From the NCBI GenBank assembly GCA_020846745.1, contig JADLDI010000082.1, positions 34,854 through 98,853 of the forward strand: DNA of 64,000 nt, in the 5' to 3' direction. How positions within the stretch are numbered: position 1 is the first letter of the stretch; each line of letters begins with the position of its first letter. The position numbers were made by a program, and so were the translations under genes. Under the pieces are notes generated by a model. That model worked only from the letters and a program-made list of their open reading frames with translations. It had not been told where the DNA came from and did not search any database. Below are positions 55,157 through 63,401 of the stretch, piece after piece. Origin of the DNA: Bryobacterales bacterium. GTDB taxonomy: Bacteria; Acidobacteriota; Terriglobia; Bryobacterales; Bryobacteraceae.

Positions 55157-55594
55157 CTACGCTTCGCCTTTGTAGGCGATCGCGTCGATCTGTAACAGTT
55201 GACCTCTACGCCGGAATCCCGTCGTGCCCCAGTAAGAACGCGCGGGCTTGCGGCCCGTGAAGAACTTCTCGTACTCCTCGTTCATCGGTTCCCAGTTGTT
55301 CTCCGGGTCCACCAATGAAACTGTCACCTTCAGGACCTTATCCATTCCCGAACCCTGTTTTTCCAGGCTCTGCTTCATGATCGTGAGGGCGTCGCGAGTC
55401 TGTTCCCGTACATCGCCTGCCTTGGGCCGGCGCTCCGGATACCACCCGCCGATGCCGCCGATAAAGATCAAATCTTTATACGTCGGCGAGCCCGTGGCGG
55501 CCTTCTTCGATTGCGCGGCGGCCGGTGCGGCGCCCCCGATGGCCAGGGCAGCGGCGGCGGCTTCCATCATGCGTCTCCGTGACGAACGTTGCAT
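55157..55594 (-). CDS. Exported RidA/YjgF-family protein
   Basis: 145 residues. The N-terminus RSSRRRMMEAAAAALAIGGAAPAAA is a Tat-like signal. The rest is a RidA fold: KDLIFIGGIGG, QTRDALTIMKQSLEKQGSGMDKVLKVTVSLVDPENNWEPMNEEY and FTGRKPARSYWGTTGF, where the Arg that binds the enamine carboxylate in RidA is kept in the PARS segment. Cytosolic RidA hydrolyses reactive 2-aminoacrylate; an exported version suggests another enamine or carbonyl substrate. Divergent from the PQQ locus 2. Confidence 0.82.
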   Translation of the reverse strand: MQRSSRRRMMEAAAAALAIGGAAPAAAQSKKAATGSPTYKDLIFIGGIGGWYPERRPKAGDVREQTRDALTIMKQSLEKQGSGMDKVLKVTVSLVDPENNWEPMNEEYEKFFTGRKPARSYWGTTGFRRRGQLLQIDAIAYKGEA

Positions 55595-55621
55595 AGATCC
55601 GAAAGTGTACTATAGACTTCT

Positions 55622-57151
55622 ATGCGCTGGTTCCTGGTCGCCTTGGCTACCGCTGTGCTCTCTGCCGGCGACTACAAAATACATCGGGCCGCCTCGCCCA
55701 TCACCATCGATGCAAAGCTTGATGAACCCGCCTGGCAAAGCGCTCCGCCAACGTCCGGGTTCATCTTCAACTGGTTCTCTTCGGGCGACAAAGAGCCCAC
55801 CGAGGCGAAGCTGCTTTGGGACGATCGGAACCTCTATGTGTCGTGGCGTGTGACCGACCGGCACATATCGGCCTATGAGACCAGGCGGAACGGTCCCGTG
55901 TCGAAAGACGACTGCGTCGAGATCTTTATCTCGCCCAATCCCAACAAGGTCGCCAACTACTACACGTTTGAGATCAACGCCATCGGCACCATGCTCAACC
56001 GCGCGCGGACCGATTGGTATACCGGCGGCGCGTTCTGGGATCCGGAGGGCGTCGAATACCGTACTTCCTTCCACGGCCGGCCGTCGAAAGACGAGTCGCC
56101 CGACGATCGCGAGTGGATCGTCGAGATGGCCGTCCCGCTGCGCAACTTCTCGCGCGACGCCGCCCACACGCCGCCCCAGGAAGGCGACGAGTGGCGCTTG
56201 AACCTCATGCGTACGGGCGGAAAAACCAACGGCCAGCAATCCACTTGGTCGCCCATTCGGGGCGAGAAACGGTCGTTCCACACGCCCGAGAATTTCGGCC
56301 GGGTGATTTTCACCGCTCAAGCCGCGCGTCCAGGTGAACCGGCCGCCGCTACGGCGGCGCACGACGATCCGGCGCCGGCGCAAGGTCAGCGCGGCCAAGG
56401 CGGCGGCGGTCAGCGCGGCCGGTTTGGCGGGCCTATGCGGCGGAACTTCAATCCGACAGAGGTGGCGGAAGGGCGTGTCCTCTATAACCGCTCGTGCACC
56501 ATGTGCCACGGTGTCGACGGCGCCGTGGGCGACCGCGCGCCGGCTTTGGGCGCCGGGCGGCGGTATCTGCGCGTCACCGATGCCGACTTATTCGATTCGA
56601 TCAAGAACGGCATTAAGGGAACGCTGATGCCGGCGCTGCCGTTAAAGGACGAAGATACGAATAAGATCGTGGCCTTTATCCAGTCCCTGCGCGCCACGGC
56701 CATCGATGTTCCGGTGGCCGGCAGCGTTGACAAGGGCAGGGAAGTCTTCTTCGGCAAGGGTAAGTGCGCCGAATGCCATATGATCCGCGGACAAGGCGGC
56801 ATTGCCGGTCCGGAACTGACAGACTTAGGCACTTCCCGTAAGCTGGACGATATCCGCCAGGCCCTCACCGAAGGTAAACCGCTGCCGTCGCGCGGTTGGC
56901 AACCTGTCACCGTCACCATGAAGTCGGGTAAGTCGTTCCGCGGGATCGTCAAAAACGAAAACCCGTTCTCCTTGCAGATACTCGGTCTCGATAACAACCT
57001 GCATCTGGTCAATCGCGACCAGGCGTCTAAAATTCAATACGATACCAAGCCCCTGATGCCTACTAACATTGATAAGACTCTCTCCCCGGAGGAGTTTCAG
57101 GATCTGCTGGCGTTTCTTAGCCGGCAGAGCCGCCGGAGAGGTGCGAGATGA
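55622..57151 (+). CDS. CBM9-like domain fused to diheme cytochrome c
   Basis: 509 residues. Signal peptide ~1-15. Residues ~17-235 form a carbohydrate-binding family 9-like beta-sandwich (YKIHRAASPITIDAKLDEPAW, EAKLLWDDRNLYVSWRVTD, DCVEIFISP). A Gly/Gln/Arg-rich linker follows (~240-280). Then a diheme cytochrome c with CxxCH at 292-296 and 382-386 and the C-terminal ENPFSLQI domain, homologous to the cytochrome of locus 1. The stop overlaps the next gene by 4 bp. Inferred to hold a sugar or polysaccharide close to the dehydrogenase and carry electrons away. Confidence 0.88.
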   Translation: MRWFLVALATAVLSAGDYKIHRAASPITIDAKLDEPAWQSAPPTSGFIFNWFSSGDKEPTEAKLLWDDRNLYVSWRVTDRHISAYETRRNGPVSKDDCVEIFISPNPNKVANYYTFEINAIGTMLNRARTDWYTGGAFWDPEGVEYRTSFHGRPSKDESPDDREWIVEMAVPLRNFSRDAAHTPPQEGDEWRLNLMRTGGKTNGQQSTWSPIRGEKRSFHTPENFGRVIFTAQAARPGEPAAATAAHDDPAPAQGQRGQGGGGQRGRFGGPMRRNFNPTEVAEGRVLYNRSCTMCHGVDGAVGDRAPALGAGRRYLRVTDADLFDSIKNGIKGTLMPALPLKDEDTNKIVAFIQSLRATAIDVPVAGSVDKGREVFFGKGKCAECHMIRGQGGIAGPELTDLGTSRKLDDIRQALTEGKPLPSRGWQPVTVTMKSGKSFRGIVKNENPFSLQILGLDNNLHLVNRDQASKIQYDTKPLMPTNIDKTLSPEEFQDLLAFLSRQSRRRGAR

Positions 57152-58710
57152 AATACATCGCCTTTTTACTAGCCGTCGCCGCTTATGGGCAGGTGACTTA
57201 TGACGACCTGCTGAAAGCCGACCCGAAAGCCTGGCTGCACTACAACGGGCAGTACCATTCGCAGCGCCATTCGCTGTTGAAGCAGATCAATACCGCCAAC
57301 GTCCAAGACCTGTCGGCGCGTTGGATCTACCACGTGCCCGAATCGCGCGGCCTGCAAAGCGTGCCCATCGTCACCGACGGCGTGATGTACGTCTCGCAGC
57401 CCAATGAAGTCCATGCCCTCGACGCCCGCACTGGCCGCCTCATCTGGGTGTATCAGCGCCAGCCGGCGTTGCAGAAAGGGCCGAACCGCGGCGTGGCGGT
57501 CTACGGTAAGCGCGTCTATATGACTACGCCCGATGCCTTCCTGGTCGCGCTTGACGCGCGCACGGGGTCGCTGCTGTGGGAAACCAAGATCGCCGAAACG
57601 AAAGACGGCTACTGGTCGCCGGCGGCGCCGCTTGTCATCAAGGGCAAGATCATCGCCGGCATCGCGCCGGGCGATCACGGCTTGAACGGCTTTCTTACTG
57701 CTTACGATTTAGAGACCGGTAAGTTCCTGTGGCGTTGGAAGGCCATTCCCGAACCGGGCGAACCGGGCAACGAGACGTGGGCGGGCGACTCGTGGAAGCA
57801 CGGCGGCGGTAACACCTGGCTAACTGGGTCTTACGATCCCGAGTTGAACCTGCTGTACTGGGGCATCGGCAACCCGGCGCCTGACTTCGATGGCGACGTG
57901 CGTAAGGGCGACAACCTCTACACCGAATCGATGGTGGCCTTGGATGCGGATACCGGCAAGCTGAAGTGGTATTTCCAGTTCACCCCTTGGGACGTGCACG
58001 ATTGGGATGCCGTCGAGGTACCCGTACTGGTAGACGCGAGCTTCCGTGGCAAGCCGCGCAAGTTACTTGTGCAGGCGAATCGGAACGGGTTCTACTATGT
58101 GCTCGACCGGGTTACCGGCGAGTATCTCCACGGCACGCCGTTCGTCCAGAAACTCAACTGGGCGAAGGGGCTCGACGACAAAGGGCGGCCCATTCGGGAT
58201 ATGAAAGTGATCCCCACCATTCAAGGCGTCAAGACCTGCCCGGCCACCTCGGGCGCCACTAATTGGATGTCGCCCGCCTATAACCCCGACACCGGCTACT
58301 TCTACGTGGTGGCGCAGGAAGGCTGCGGCATCAACTATAAGGGGCGCGACACGTTCCGTCCGGGCGGGTTCCCGTATATGGCTACCGGCTATGTGGAAGC
58401 GCCCGCGGACCCGTGGAACATGTACGTGCGGGCCCTCGATTTGACTAGCGGTAAACTGCAATGGGAATACCATCAGGTGAACTCGAAGCGGTACGCGGCT
58501 GGTCTGATGTCGACGGCCGGCGGACTGCTGTTCGCCGGTGATGACCAGGGGTTCCTCACCGCGCTCGATGCCAAAACCGGTAAGGCGCTTTGGCATTTCA
58601 ACAACGGTCAGCGCATCTCGGCGCAGCCGATCACCTATGAATTGGACGGAAAGCAGTATGTGGCCATATGTGCGGGCTCTAACGTTGTGGCTTACTCTTT
58701 GCCACGTTAG
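57148..58710 (+). CDS. PQQ-dependent dehydrogenase, copy 2
   Basis: 520 residues. Signal peptide 1-14. Propeller with repeated docking motifs (ALDARTGRLIW, ALDARTGSLLW, ALDAKTGKALW). Catalytic Asp285 and Asp287 in HDWDAV form the Asp-x-Asp pattern seen in lanthanide enzymes. The vicinal Cys pair is again absent. Overlaps the CBM9-cytochrome gene by ATGA and itself overlaps the next gene by 53 bp. With CBM9 and DUF1080 partners, a sugar rather than a small alcohol is the likely substrate. Confidence 0.9.
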   Translation: MKYIAFLLAVAAYGQVTYDDLLKADPKAWLHYNGQYHSQRHSLLKQINTANVQDLSARWIYHVPESRGLQSVPIVTDGVMYVSQPNEVHALDARTGRLIWVYQRQPALQKGPNRGVAVYGKRVYMTTPDAFLVALDARTGSLLWETKIAETKDGYWSPAAPLVIKGKIIAGIAPGDHGLNGFLTAYDLETGKFLWRWKAIPEPGEPGNETWAGDSWKHGGGNTWLTGSYDPELNLLYWGIGNPAPDFDGDVRKGDNLYTESMVALDADTGKLKWYFQFTPWDVHDWDAVEVPVLVDASFRGKPRKLLVQANRNGFYYVLDRVTGEYLHGTPFVQKLNWAKGLDDKGRPIRDMKVIPTIQGVKTCPATSGATNWMSPAYNPDTGYFYVVAQEGCGINYKGRDTFRPGGFPYMATGYVEAPADPWNMYVRALDLTSGKLQWEYHQVNSKRYAAGLMSTAGGLLFAGDDQGFLTALDAKTGKALWHFNNGQRISAQPITYELDGKQYVAICAGSNVVAYSLPR

Positions 58711-59704
58711 TCTCGCCCTTGCCGCTGTCTTTCCAACCACGCTGCCAACGAACTGGGAACAGACGCCCGCCGGCGAGTGGCATGCGCTCGAAACCAGTGG
58801 TGTGAACCCGGACGTTATCTCAACTTCGACTTACCGCGACTTCGAGCTCACCGTCGATTTCAAGCTGCCGCCGAACGGTAACTCAGGCATCCGGTATCTG
58901 CTGCTGACTGAGGTTGAGCCGTATCTGGCCGCCATCCGTAAGTTCTTCCTGCTGATGGCCGGTGTTGCCATGCTCGCAGTCGCTACCGCGGTGGTCGTAT
59001 TGGCGCCCAACTTGCGGGCTTGGCGGAAACCTCTGGCGGTGGTCGGCATGCTCGGGTATCTGCTCTACGCCCGCCAGATTCTTGCGGCGGGGACACCCAG
59101 CGCACTTGCTCCGCTGGTGCCCGCGGTGGCTGTGTTTATTGTGGCCTTGATAATGCCCGAGGAGCGGTTTGGCGAGTTATACCTGCGCGTGCCCTTCCTG
59201 TTACTGGCGCTCCTGAACATAGCTGTGGCCCCTTATGCGTGGCGGCAAGACCAGTCGATTCATTCCCGCATGGTGGCCAAGCCCATCGGGCTTGAGTTTC
59301 AACTGGTAACTCCCGGCAGCGCGGAGAGTCGGGCGGCATTGACGGATTGCGGGGCGCTGTACGGGATGATTGCATCCAGTGGCGCAAACTGTTCGCCCAA
59401 CCAATGGCACCGAGCGCGGCTGGTCGTAAAAGGCTCCGAAGTCGAGCACTGGATCGACAACAAGCAGGTGCTCGCCTACAGCCTTACCAGCGCTGAAGTG
59501 GCCCAAGCCAAAGAGAAGTTGGCCCCACGGTACGGTCCATTGCCGCAGGTGTCGCCGGGCCTGTGGCTGCGGTTCGCGGAAAAGCAGGACTCCCCCATCG
59601 CGCTCGAGCATCACGGGCAGGAGTCCTGGTTCCGCAATCCATCGCTGGTCAGCGCGCCGCCTACCGGGCCCGGTACTTCTCAACAGCCGCCATATCCAAG
59701 GTGA
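58658..59704 (+). CDS. DUF1080-like protein interrupted by a membrane segment
   Basis: 348 residues from ATG 58658, placed by a GGAAAG site and a signal peptide (ALTLWLTLCHVSLALA); the longer frame from 58538 lies within the dehydrogenase gene. The DUF1080 (3-keto-disaccharide hydrolase/lyase) fold is visible in two halves: WEQTPAGEWHALE...YRDFELTVDFKLPPNGNSGIRYL (~30-85) and GLEFQLV...GALYGM...WHRARLVVKGSEVEHWIDN (~205-275). Between them lie ~110 residues with four hydrophobic helices (for example FFLLMAGVAMLAVATAVVVLA). It overlaps the upstream gene by 53 bp and the converging gene by 44 bp. Confidence 0.72.
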   Translation: MWPYVRALTLWLTLCHVSLALAAVFPTTLPTNWEQTPAGEWHALETSGVNPDVISTSTYRDFELTVDFKLPPNGNSGIRYLLLTEVEPYLAAIRKFFLLMAGVAMLAVATAVVVLAPNLRAWRKPLAVVGMLGYLLYARQILAAGTPSALAPLVPAVAVFIVALIMPEERFGELYLRVPFLLLALLNIAVAPYAWRQDQSIHSRMVAKPIGLEFQLVTPGSAESRAALTDCGALYGMIASSGANCSPNQWHRARLVVKGSEVEHWIDNKQVLAYSLTSAEVAQAKEKLAPRYGPLPQVSPGLWLRFAEKQDSPIALEHHGQESWFRNPSLVSAPPTGPGTSQQPPYPR

Positions 59705-60785
59705 CGCCGAGGCCGGGCGCTGTGGGCAGCGTGTAGTAACCGTTGTCCATCTTGAAGGTTTCGTTCACGAAGTCGTCTTCGAGACACTGCGTCACCGCGA
59801 TGCAGTACTCGATGCCGGGGTAGGCCGAGGCCTGGTGTGCCTGGTACGCCTGCGAGATACCGCTCTGGATGCCGTATTCCACCCACAACGGTACGCCCGT
59901 CACTTCGGCCATCAGGGCTCGCTTCGCCATCGTGCGGCCCAGCGGACCACCGATCACAAAGGCATGGAGCAGCCCTTCCTGCACGAACGTCATCGGGTCG
60001 TCGCCCATATGCTCGGCGATCTTCAGCGGGCTCTTCCCCTTAAGCTCGCGGAAGTAGGCTACGTTGCGGTACTGCACGGGCGACTCGACCGCGAAGTAGT
60101 TATGGTGCTTGGCAAGGCCGTTGATGAAGTGCAGCGCGCGGCTGGGGGTGCTCCAGTTCGCGTTGGCGTCGGCCCAGATGCGGTAGCTCTTGGGGACGAC
60201 GGCGCACATCGCGGCGGCCTGTTCGAGCGGGTCCTGCCAGGTGCGGGCTTTAACCTTGTGGACACGATAGCCGAGGCTCGCGCCGAGTTTCGCTTCCTTG
60301 GCCATCAGGTCCGGCGGCAGGCAATGGGTCCACCATGTGTGCTCGATCTTGGGCTTGGGTGAAGCGGAGAGCAGTCGGCAAATGGGAACATTGATCGACT
60401 GGGCCAGAATGTCGTGAACGGCCATCAGCACGCCTTGAAGGGAGTCGTCTTGCCAGTACTCGACGGGCGAGTGTCCGATGATGCGCTTGCAGATGGCTTC
60501 GGTCTGCGCGGGGCTCGTGAGCGATTCGCCGATGCCTGTGAGGCCTTCGTCCGTATAGAGTTTGACGAAGACGGGCGCGTAGTGGGTCTGGAACGTGCCC
60601 TGCAGGCGGTAGCTTTCGATAAAGGCTTCGCGGAGCCGTTCGGCCATGGGCACTTTGGTGGGCAACACCTCGTACTTGGTGAAGCGGATACGGCTGGCGG
60701 CCCGGGCCACGTTCGAGGCGAGAGGCGCCAGGGCGGCGGCGCCGGCAGCGTATTTGAACAGATCGCGGCGGCTAAACAACGTCAT
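59661..60785 (-). CDS. Exported MLE-type enolase-superfamily protein (Tat)
   Basis: 374 residues from ATG 60785, fixed by a Tat motif SRRDLFKYAAGAAALAPLA. Capping domain plus barrel; KVKA carries the Lys-x-Lys base of the muconate lactonizing/dipeptide epimerase subgroup, and further ligands are Asp in WADANANW, Glu in VESPVQ and Glu in IAEHMGDD. Reaction cannot be assigned; racemase, cycloisomerase or dehydratase are open. It converges with the DUF1080-like gene, whose 3' end overlaps it. Confidence 0.82.
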   Translation of the reverse strand: MTLFSRRDLFKYAAGAAALAPLASNVARAASRIRFTKYEVLPTKVPMAERLREAFIESYRLQGTFQTHYAPVFVKLYTDEGLTGIGESLTSPAQTEAICKRIIGHSPVEYWQDDSLQGVLMAVHDILAQSINVPICRLLSASPKPKIEHTWWTHCLPPDLMAKEAKLGASLGYRVHKVKARTWQDPLEQAAAMCAVVPKSYRIWADANANWSTPSRALHFINGLAKHHNYFAVESPVQYRNVAYFRELKGKSPLKIAEHMGDDPMTFVQEGLLHAFVIGGPLGRTMAKRALMAEVTGVPLWVEYGIQSGISQAYQAHQASAYPGIEYCIAVTQCLEDDFVNETFKMDNGYYTLPTAPGLGVTLDMAAVEKYRAR

Positions 60786-60985
60786 GGGGTGTAGTATCTC
60801 AAACCGTAGGCGTGTGGGGCGAACGTCTCGGGCGTGTGCAAAAACGCCGCGAATGCGATTCCGTGCGCCCTCTGGCTCCGGCAAACCATCGGAAACAAGC
60901 AGCATCTAACCGAGCCGCGACCGCGAGGGAGCGGTCTTTCAGATTGAGTTGGTCGCTCACGTGCTCTCCTTTCCCTGAGGTTCTC

Positions 60986-62746
60986 TTGAACTCGAGCTTC
61001 ACCACTCTGGCTACCGTTGCCCTCGTCATCGCCGGGCTCTACTTCGGCCGCGACGTCCTGGTGCCCTTCGCCCTGGCGCTGCTGCTGACATTTCTGCTCG
61101 CCCCGATGGTCACAAGGCTGAAGCGTTGGCGCCTCGGGCGCATCCCGTCCGTAGTGCTGGTCGTCACCCTCGCACTCTCCGCCGTGGGAGCCGCAGGCTA
61201 TCTCGTCACCGCCCAATTCTCTCAGCTAATCGAGGACCTGCCAAAATACCAGCAGAACCTTCGCAACAAGTTCCACAGCCTGGCCCGCACTTCTGAGAAG
61301 AAACTGGAGCAGGCCACCCATGTCCTCAACGAGGTCACCGAGTCCGGACCCAACCGTCAAAAATCGGGCGAACGCGCCGTTCCCGTAGCCATTCAGAAAA
61401 CACCCGAAACCGCTACTCAGTTGGGTGCCCGCCTGCTCTCCCAGTTGTCCGGTCCCCTCGGCACCGCCGCGGCAGTCGTCATCTTCGTCGTCTTCATGCT
61501 GGTCGGCCGCGAGGACCTTCGCGACCGCTTCCTGCGTCTGATCGGCATCGATCGGTTGCACGTCACCACCACTGCCCTCGACGATGCCGCCTATCGCGTC
61601 TCCCGGTACCTGCTGATGCAACTGGCCGTCAACGCCACTTATGGACTGCCCGTCGGCATCGGCCTCTATTTCATCGGTGTGCCGAGTCCGTTCCTCTGGG
61701 GCTTTCTCGCCATGACCTTCCGCTTCGTTCCCTATGCCGGACCCATCGCGGGCGCCCTCGGCCCTATCGTCTTGTCACTGGCAGTCGACCCCGGCTGGAC
61801 CATGCTCATTTGCACACTCGCGTTGTTCGCCGTCCTCGAAATCATCAGCAATAACGTGATCGAGCCGTGGCTGTACGGTACGTGTACCGGAATCTCGTCG
61901 CTGGCCTTGATCGGCGCCGCGCTCTTCTGGACCTCCCTTTGGGGGCTTCCCGGCCTCTTCCTTGCCACTCCGCTTACCGTTTGCCTCGTCGTCATGGGAA
62001 CACACGTCCCACGCCTCGAGTGGCTCAGCGTGCTGCTCAGCGATTGTCCAGCCCTTTCCTCTCAGGCCCGGTTTTACCAGCGGCTCCTCGCGCTTGATGC
62101 CGAAGAGCCCGCCGAGATCGCCGACGAGTTCCTTTCCGCCGGCGGGTCGCTCCTGCAACTATTCGAAACCATCGTCCTGCCGGCCCTCGTGCTCGCCGAA
62201 ACTGACCGTCACGCGCACAAACTGGACGAAACGCGCCAACGCTTCGTCATCGACACCACTCGCCAATTGATCGACGAGGTGACGGAGCCCGTCCCCATCG
62301 CCGGCCTGCGCACCTCCGTCGTATGCCTGCCCGCTCGCGATGAGGCTGACGAAATTGCCGCCTCCATGCTCGCCCATGTTCTTGAACGCCACGGCATCCG
62401 CCCCGTCACCCTGCCCCGTTTAGCCGCCGCCTCCTTCAACGAAGCCATTTCCGCCGTCAATGCCGAAGTCATTTGTGTATCCGCCGTGCCCCCGCAAGCC
62501 GATCGCCACCTCCGCTTCATGTGCCGCCGCCTGCGCGCCACTTTTCCAGAAACCAAAATCGTGGCTTGCCTGTGGACAGATCCCAACTCCACCCAGGCTC
62601 TCCCCGAGATCCCCGGTGCCGATACCGTCTGCCTCACCCTCTCCGCCGCCGCCGAATACGTCAATCAATTGCAACGGACCGACATCCCAACCATCCAGGA
62701 ATCACAATCCACAAAAGCGCTCGCCGGGGAATCGCTTGCCTCTTAA
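60986..62746 (+). CDS. AI-2E-family transporter with extra C-terminal domain
   Basis: 586 residues from TTG 60986, which has TGAGG 6 bp upstream; the open frame further upstream lacks membrane sequence. About eight TM helices in the arrangement of the PerM/TqsA (AI-2E) family, with IPSVVLVVTLALSAVGAAG and FVPYAGPIAGALGPIVLS, and the family's long cytoplasmic helices between TM pairs. After ~370 an added ~200-residue cytosolic region follows; residues ~440-570 show a Rossmann-like pattern similar to B12-binding domains (VVCLPARDEADEIAASMLAHVLERHG, EVICVSAVPPQ) without the DxHxxG motif. Substrate unknown. Confidence 0.83.
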   Translation: MNSSFTTLATVALVIAGLYFGRDVLVPFALALLLTFLLAPMVTRLKRWRLGRIPSVVLVVTLALSAVGAAGYLVTAQFSQLIEDLPKYQQNLRNKFHSLARTSEKKLEQATHVLNEVTESGPNRQKSGERAVPVAIQKTPETATQLGARLLSQLSGPLGTAAAVVIFVVFMLVGREDLRDRFLRLIGIDRLHVTTTALDDAAYRVSRYLLMQLAVNATYGLPVGIGLYFIGVPSPFLWGFLAMTFRFVPYAGPIAGALGPIVLSLAVDPGWTMLICTLALFAVLEIISNNVIEPWLYGTCTGISSLALIGAALFWTSLWGLPGLFLATPLTVCLVVMGTHVPRLEWLSVLLSDCPALSSQARFYQRLLALDAEEPAEIADEFLSAGGSLLQLFETIVLPALVLAETDRHAHKLDETRQRFVIDTTRQLIDEVTEPVPIAGLRTSVVCLPARDEADEIAASMLAHVLERHGIRPVTLPRLAAASFNEAISAVNAEVICVSAVPPQADRHLRFMCRRLRATFPETKIVACLWTDPNSTQALPEIPGADTVCLTLSAAAEYVNQLQRTDIPTIQESQSTKALAGESLAS

Positions 62747-62833
62747 ACTGCCAATACTCACTTCTATTCCGCTGGCATTGCTGGAACACTTGACCCTTGG
62801 TCGTGGACGTGTGTCCACCCGCCAAACAATTCG

Positions 62834-62863
62834 AAAAGGACCGCCATTCCGCGGTCTTTTTTT
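62834..62863 (+). terminator. Terminator after the AI-2E-type gene
   Basis: Arms GACCGC (62839-62844) and GCGGTC (62851-62856) with loop CATTCC, preceded by AAAA and followed by TTTTTTT. The T run on the plus strand and the upstream gene on the same strand make it a terminator for the transporter gene. The rest of the 62747-63043 gap shows nothing else. Confidence 0.8.
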
Positions 62864-63043
62864 CGCACTACCTCAGGTCGGAAGCCGTCGCGCCCCCGAC
62901 CCCATCGGCGTTAATCCGCGTTAATCGGCGGCCGAGTCCAAAATTTCGCCGGGCGTTTCGGTTTAAGTCGAAAGCTCTTGCCCTCTTCCACCAACCGGCA
63001 TGTGCCGCGCGCCCAACCTTTCTCACCCACCGGAATTCGAGTC

Positions 63044-63367
63044 TCACCTGCCCGTAGCCGCCGGGTTCCCGCTCGCCAACCCATGTGGACCGCTCCACAC
63101 CTCCTCTTCCAGATTCACCAACCCGTTATCCTCAAACGCGGTGCTGAAAAATCCGCCCCCCAGCGTGTCCATGAATCGCACGCCAGTCACCCCCTGCGAC
63201 CGGCAATTCCCCACTTTGCCGTTCTCCGAGATGATCCACGCGTAGCATTCCTGAATGGTCCACTTGGTCTGCGTCACTCCGTTGTTATCGCGGCTCGCTG
63301 GCGACCCGCAATACACCGCACCCATTACTGTCAGCAGTCCCGAATACACACACGAATAACGTTTCAC
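63044..63367 (-). CDS. Hypothetical protein, 107 residues
   Basis: 107 residues from GTG 63367, fixed by GGAGAG 6 bp upstream on the minus strand. An N-terminal hydrophobic stretch (CVYSGLLTVMGAVYC) could be an export signal. Four Cys in total, no family recognised; the central part (WTIQECYAWIISENGKVGNCRSQG) may form a disulfide. It follows the truncated TIGR03437 gene after 34 bp and could be its operon partner. Confidence 0.6.
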   Translation of the reverse strand: MKRYSCVYSGLLTVMGAVYCGSPASRDNNGVTQTKWTIQECYAWIISENGKVGNCRSQGVTGVRFMDTLGGGFFSTAFEDNGLVNLEEEVWSGPHGLASGNPAATGR

Positions 63368-63401
63368 TTCAGACTCTCCAAATCTTCGCGAAGCTGTTTT
63401 G

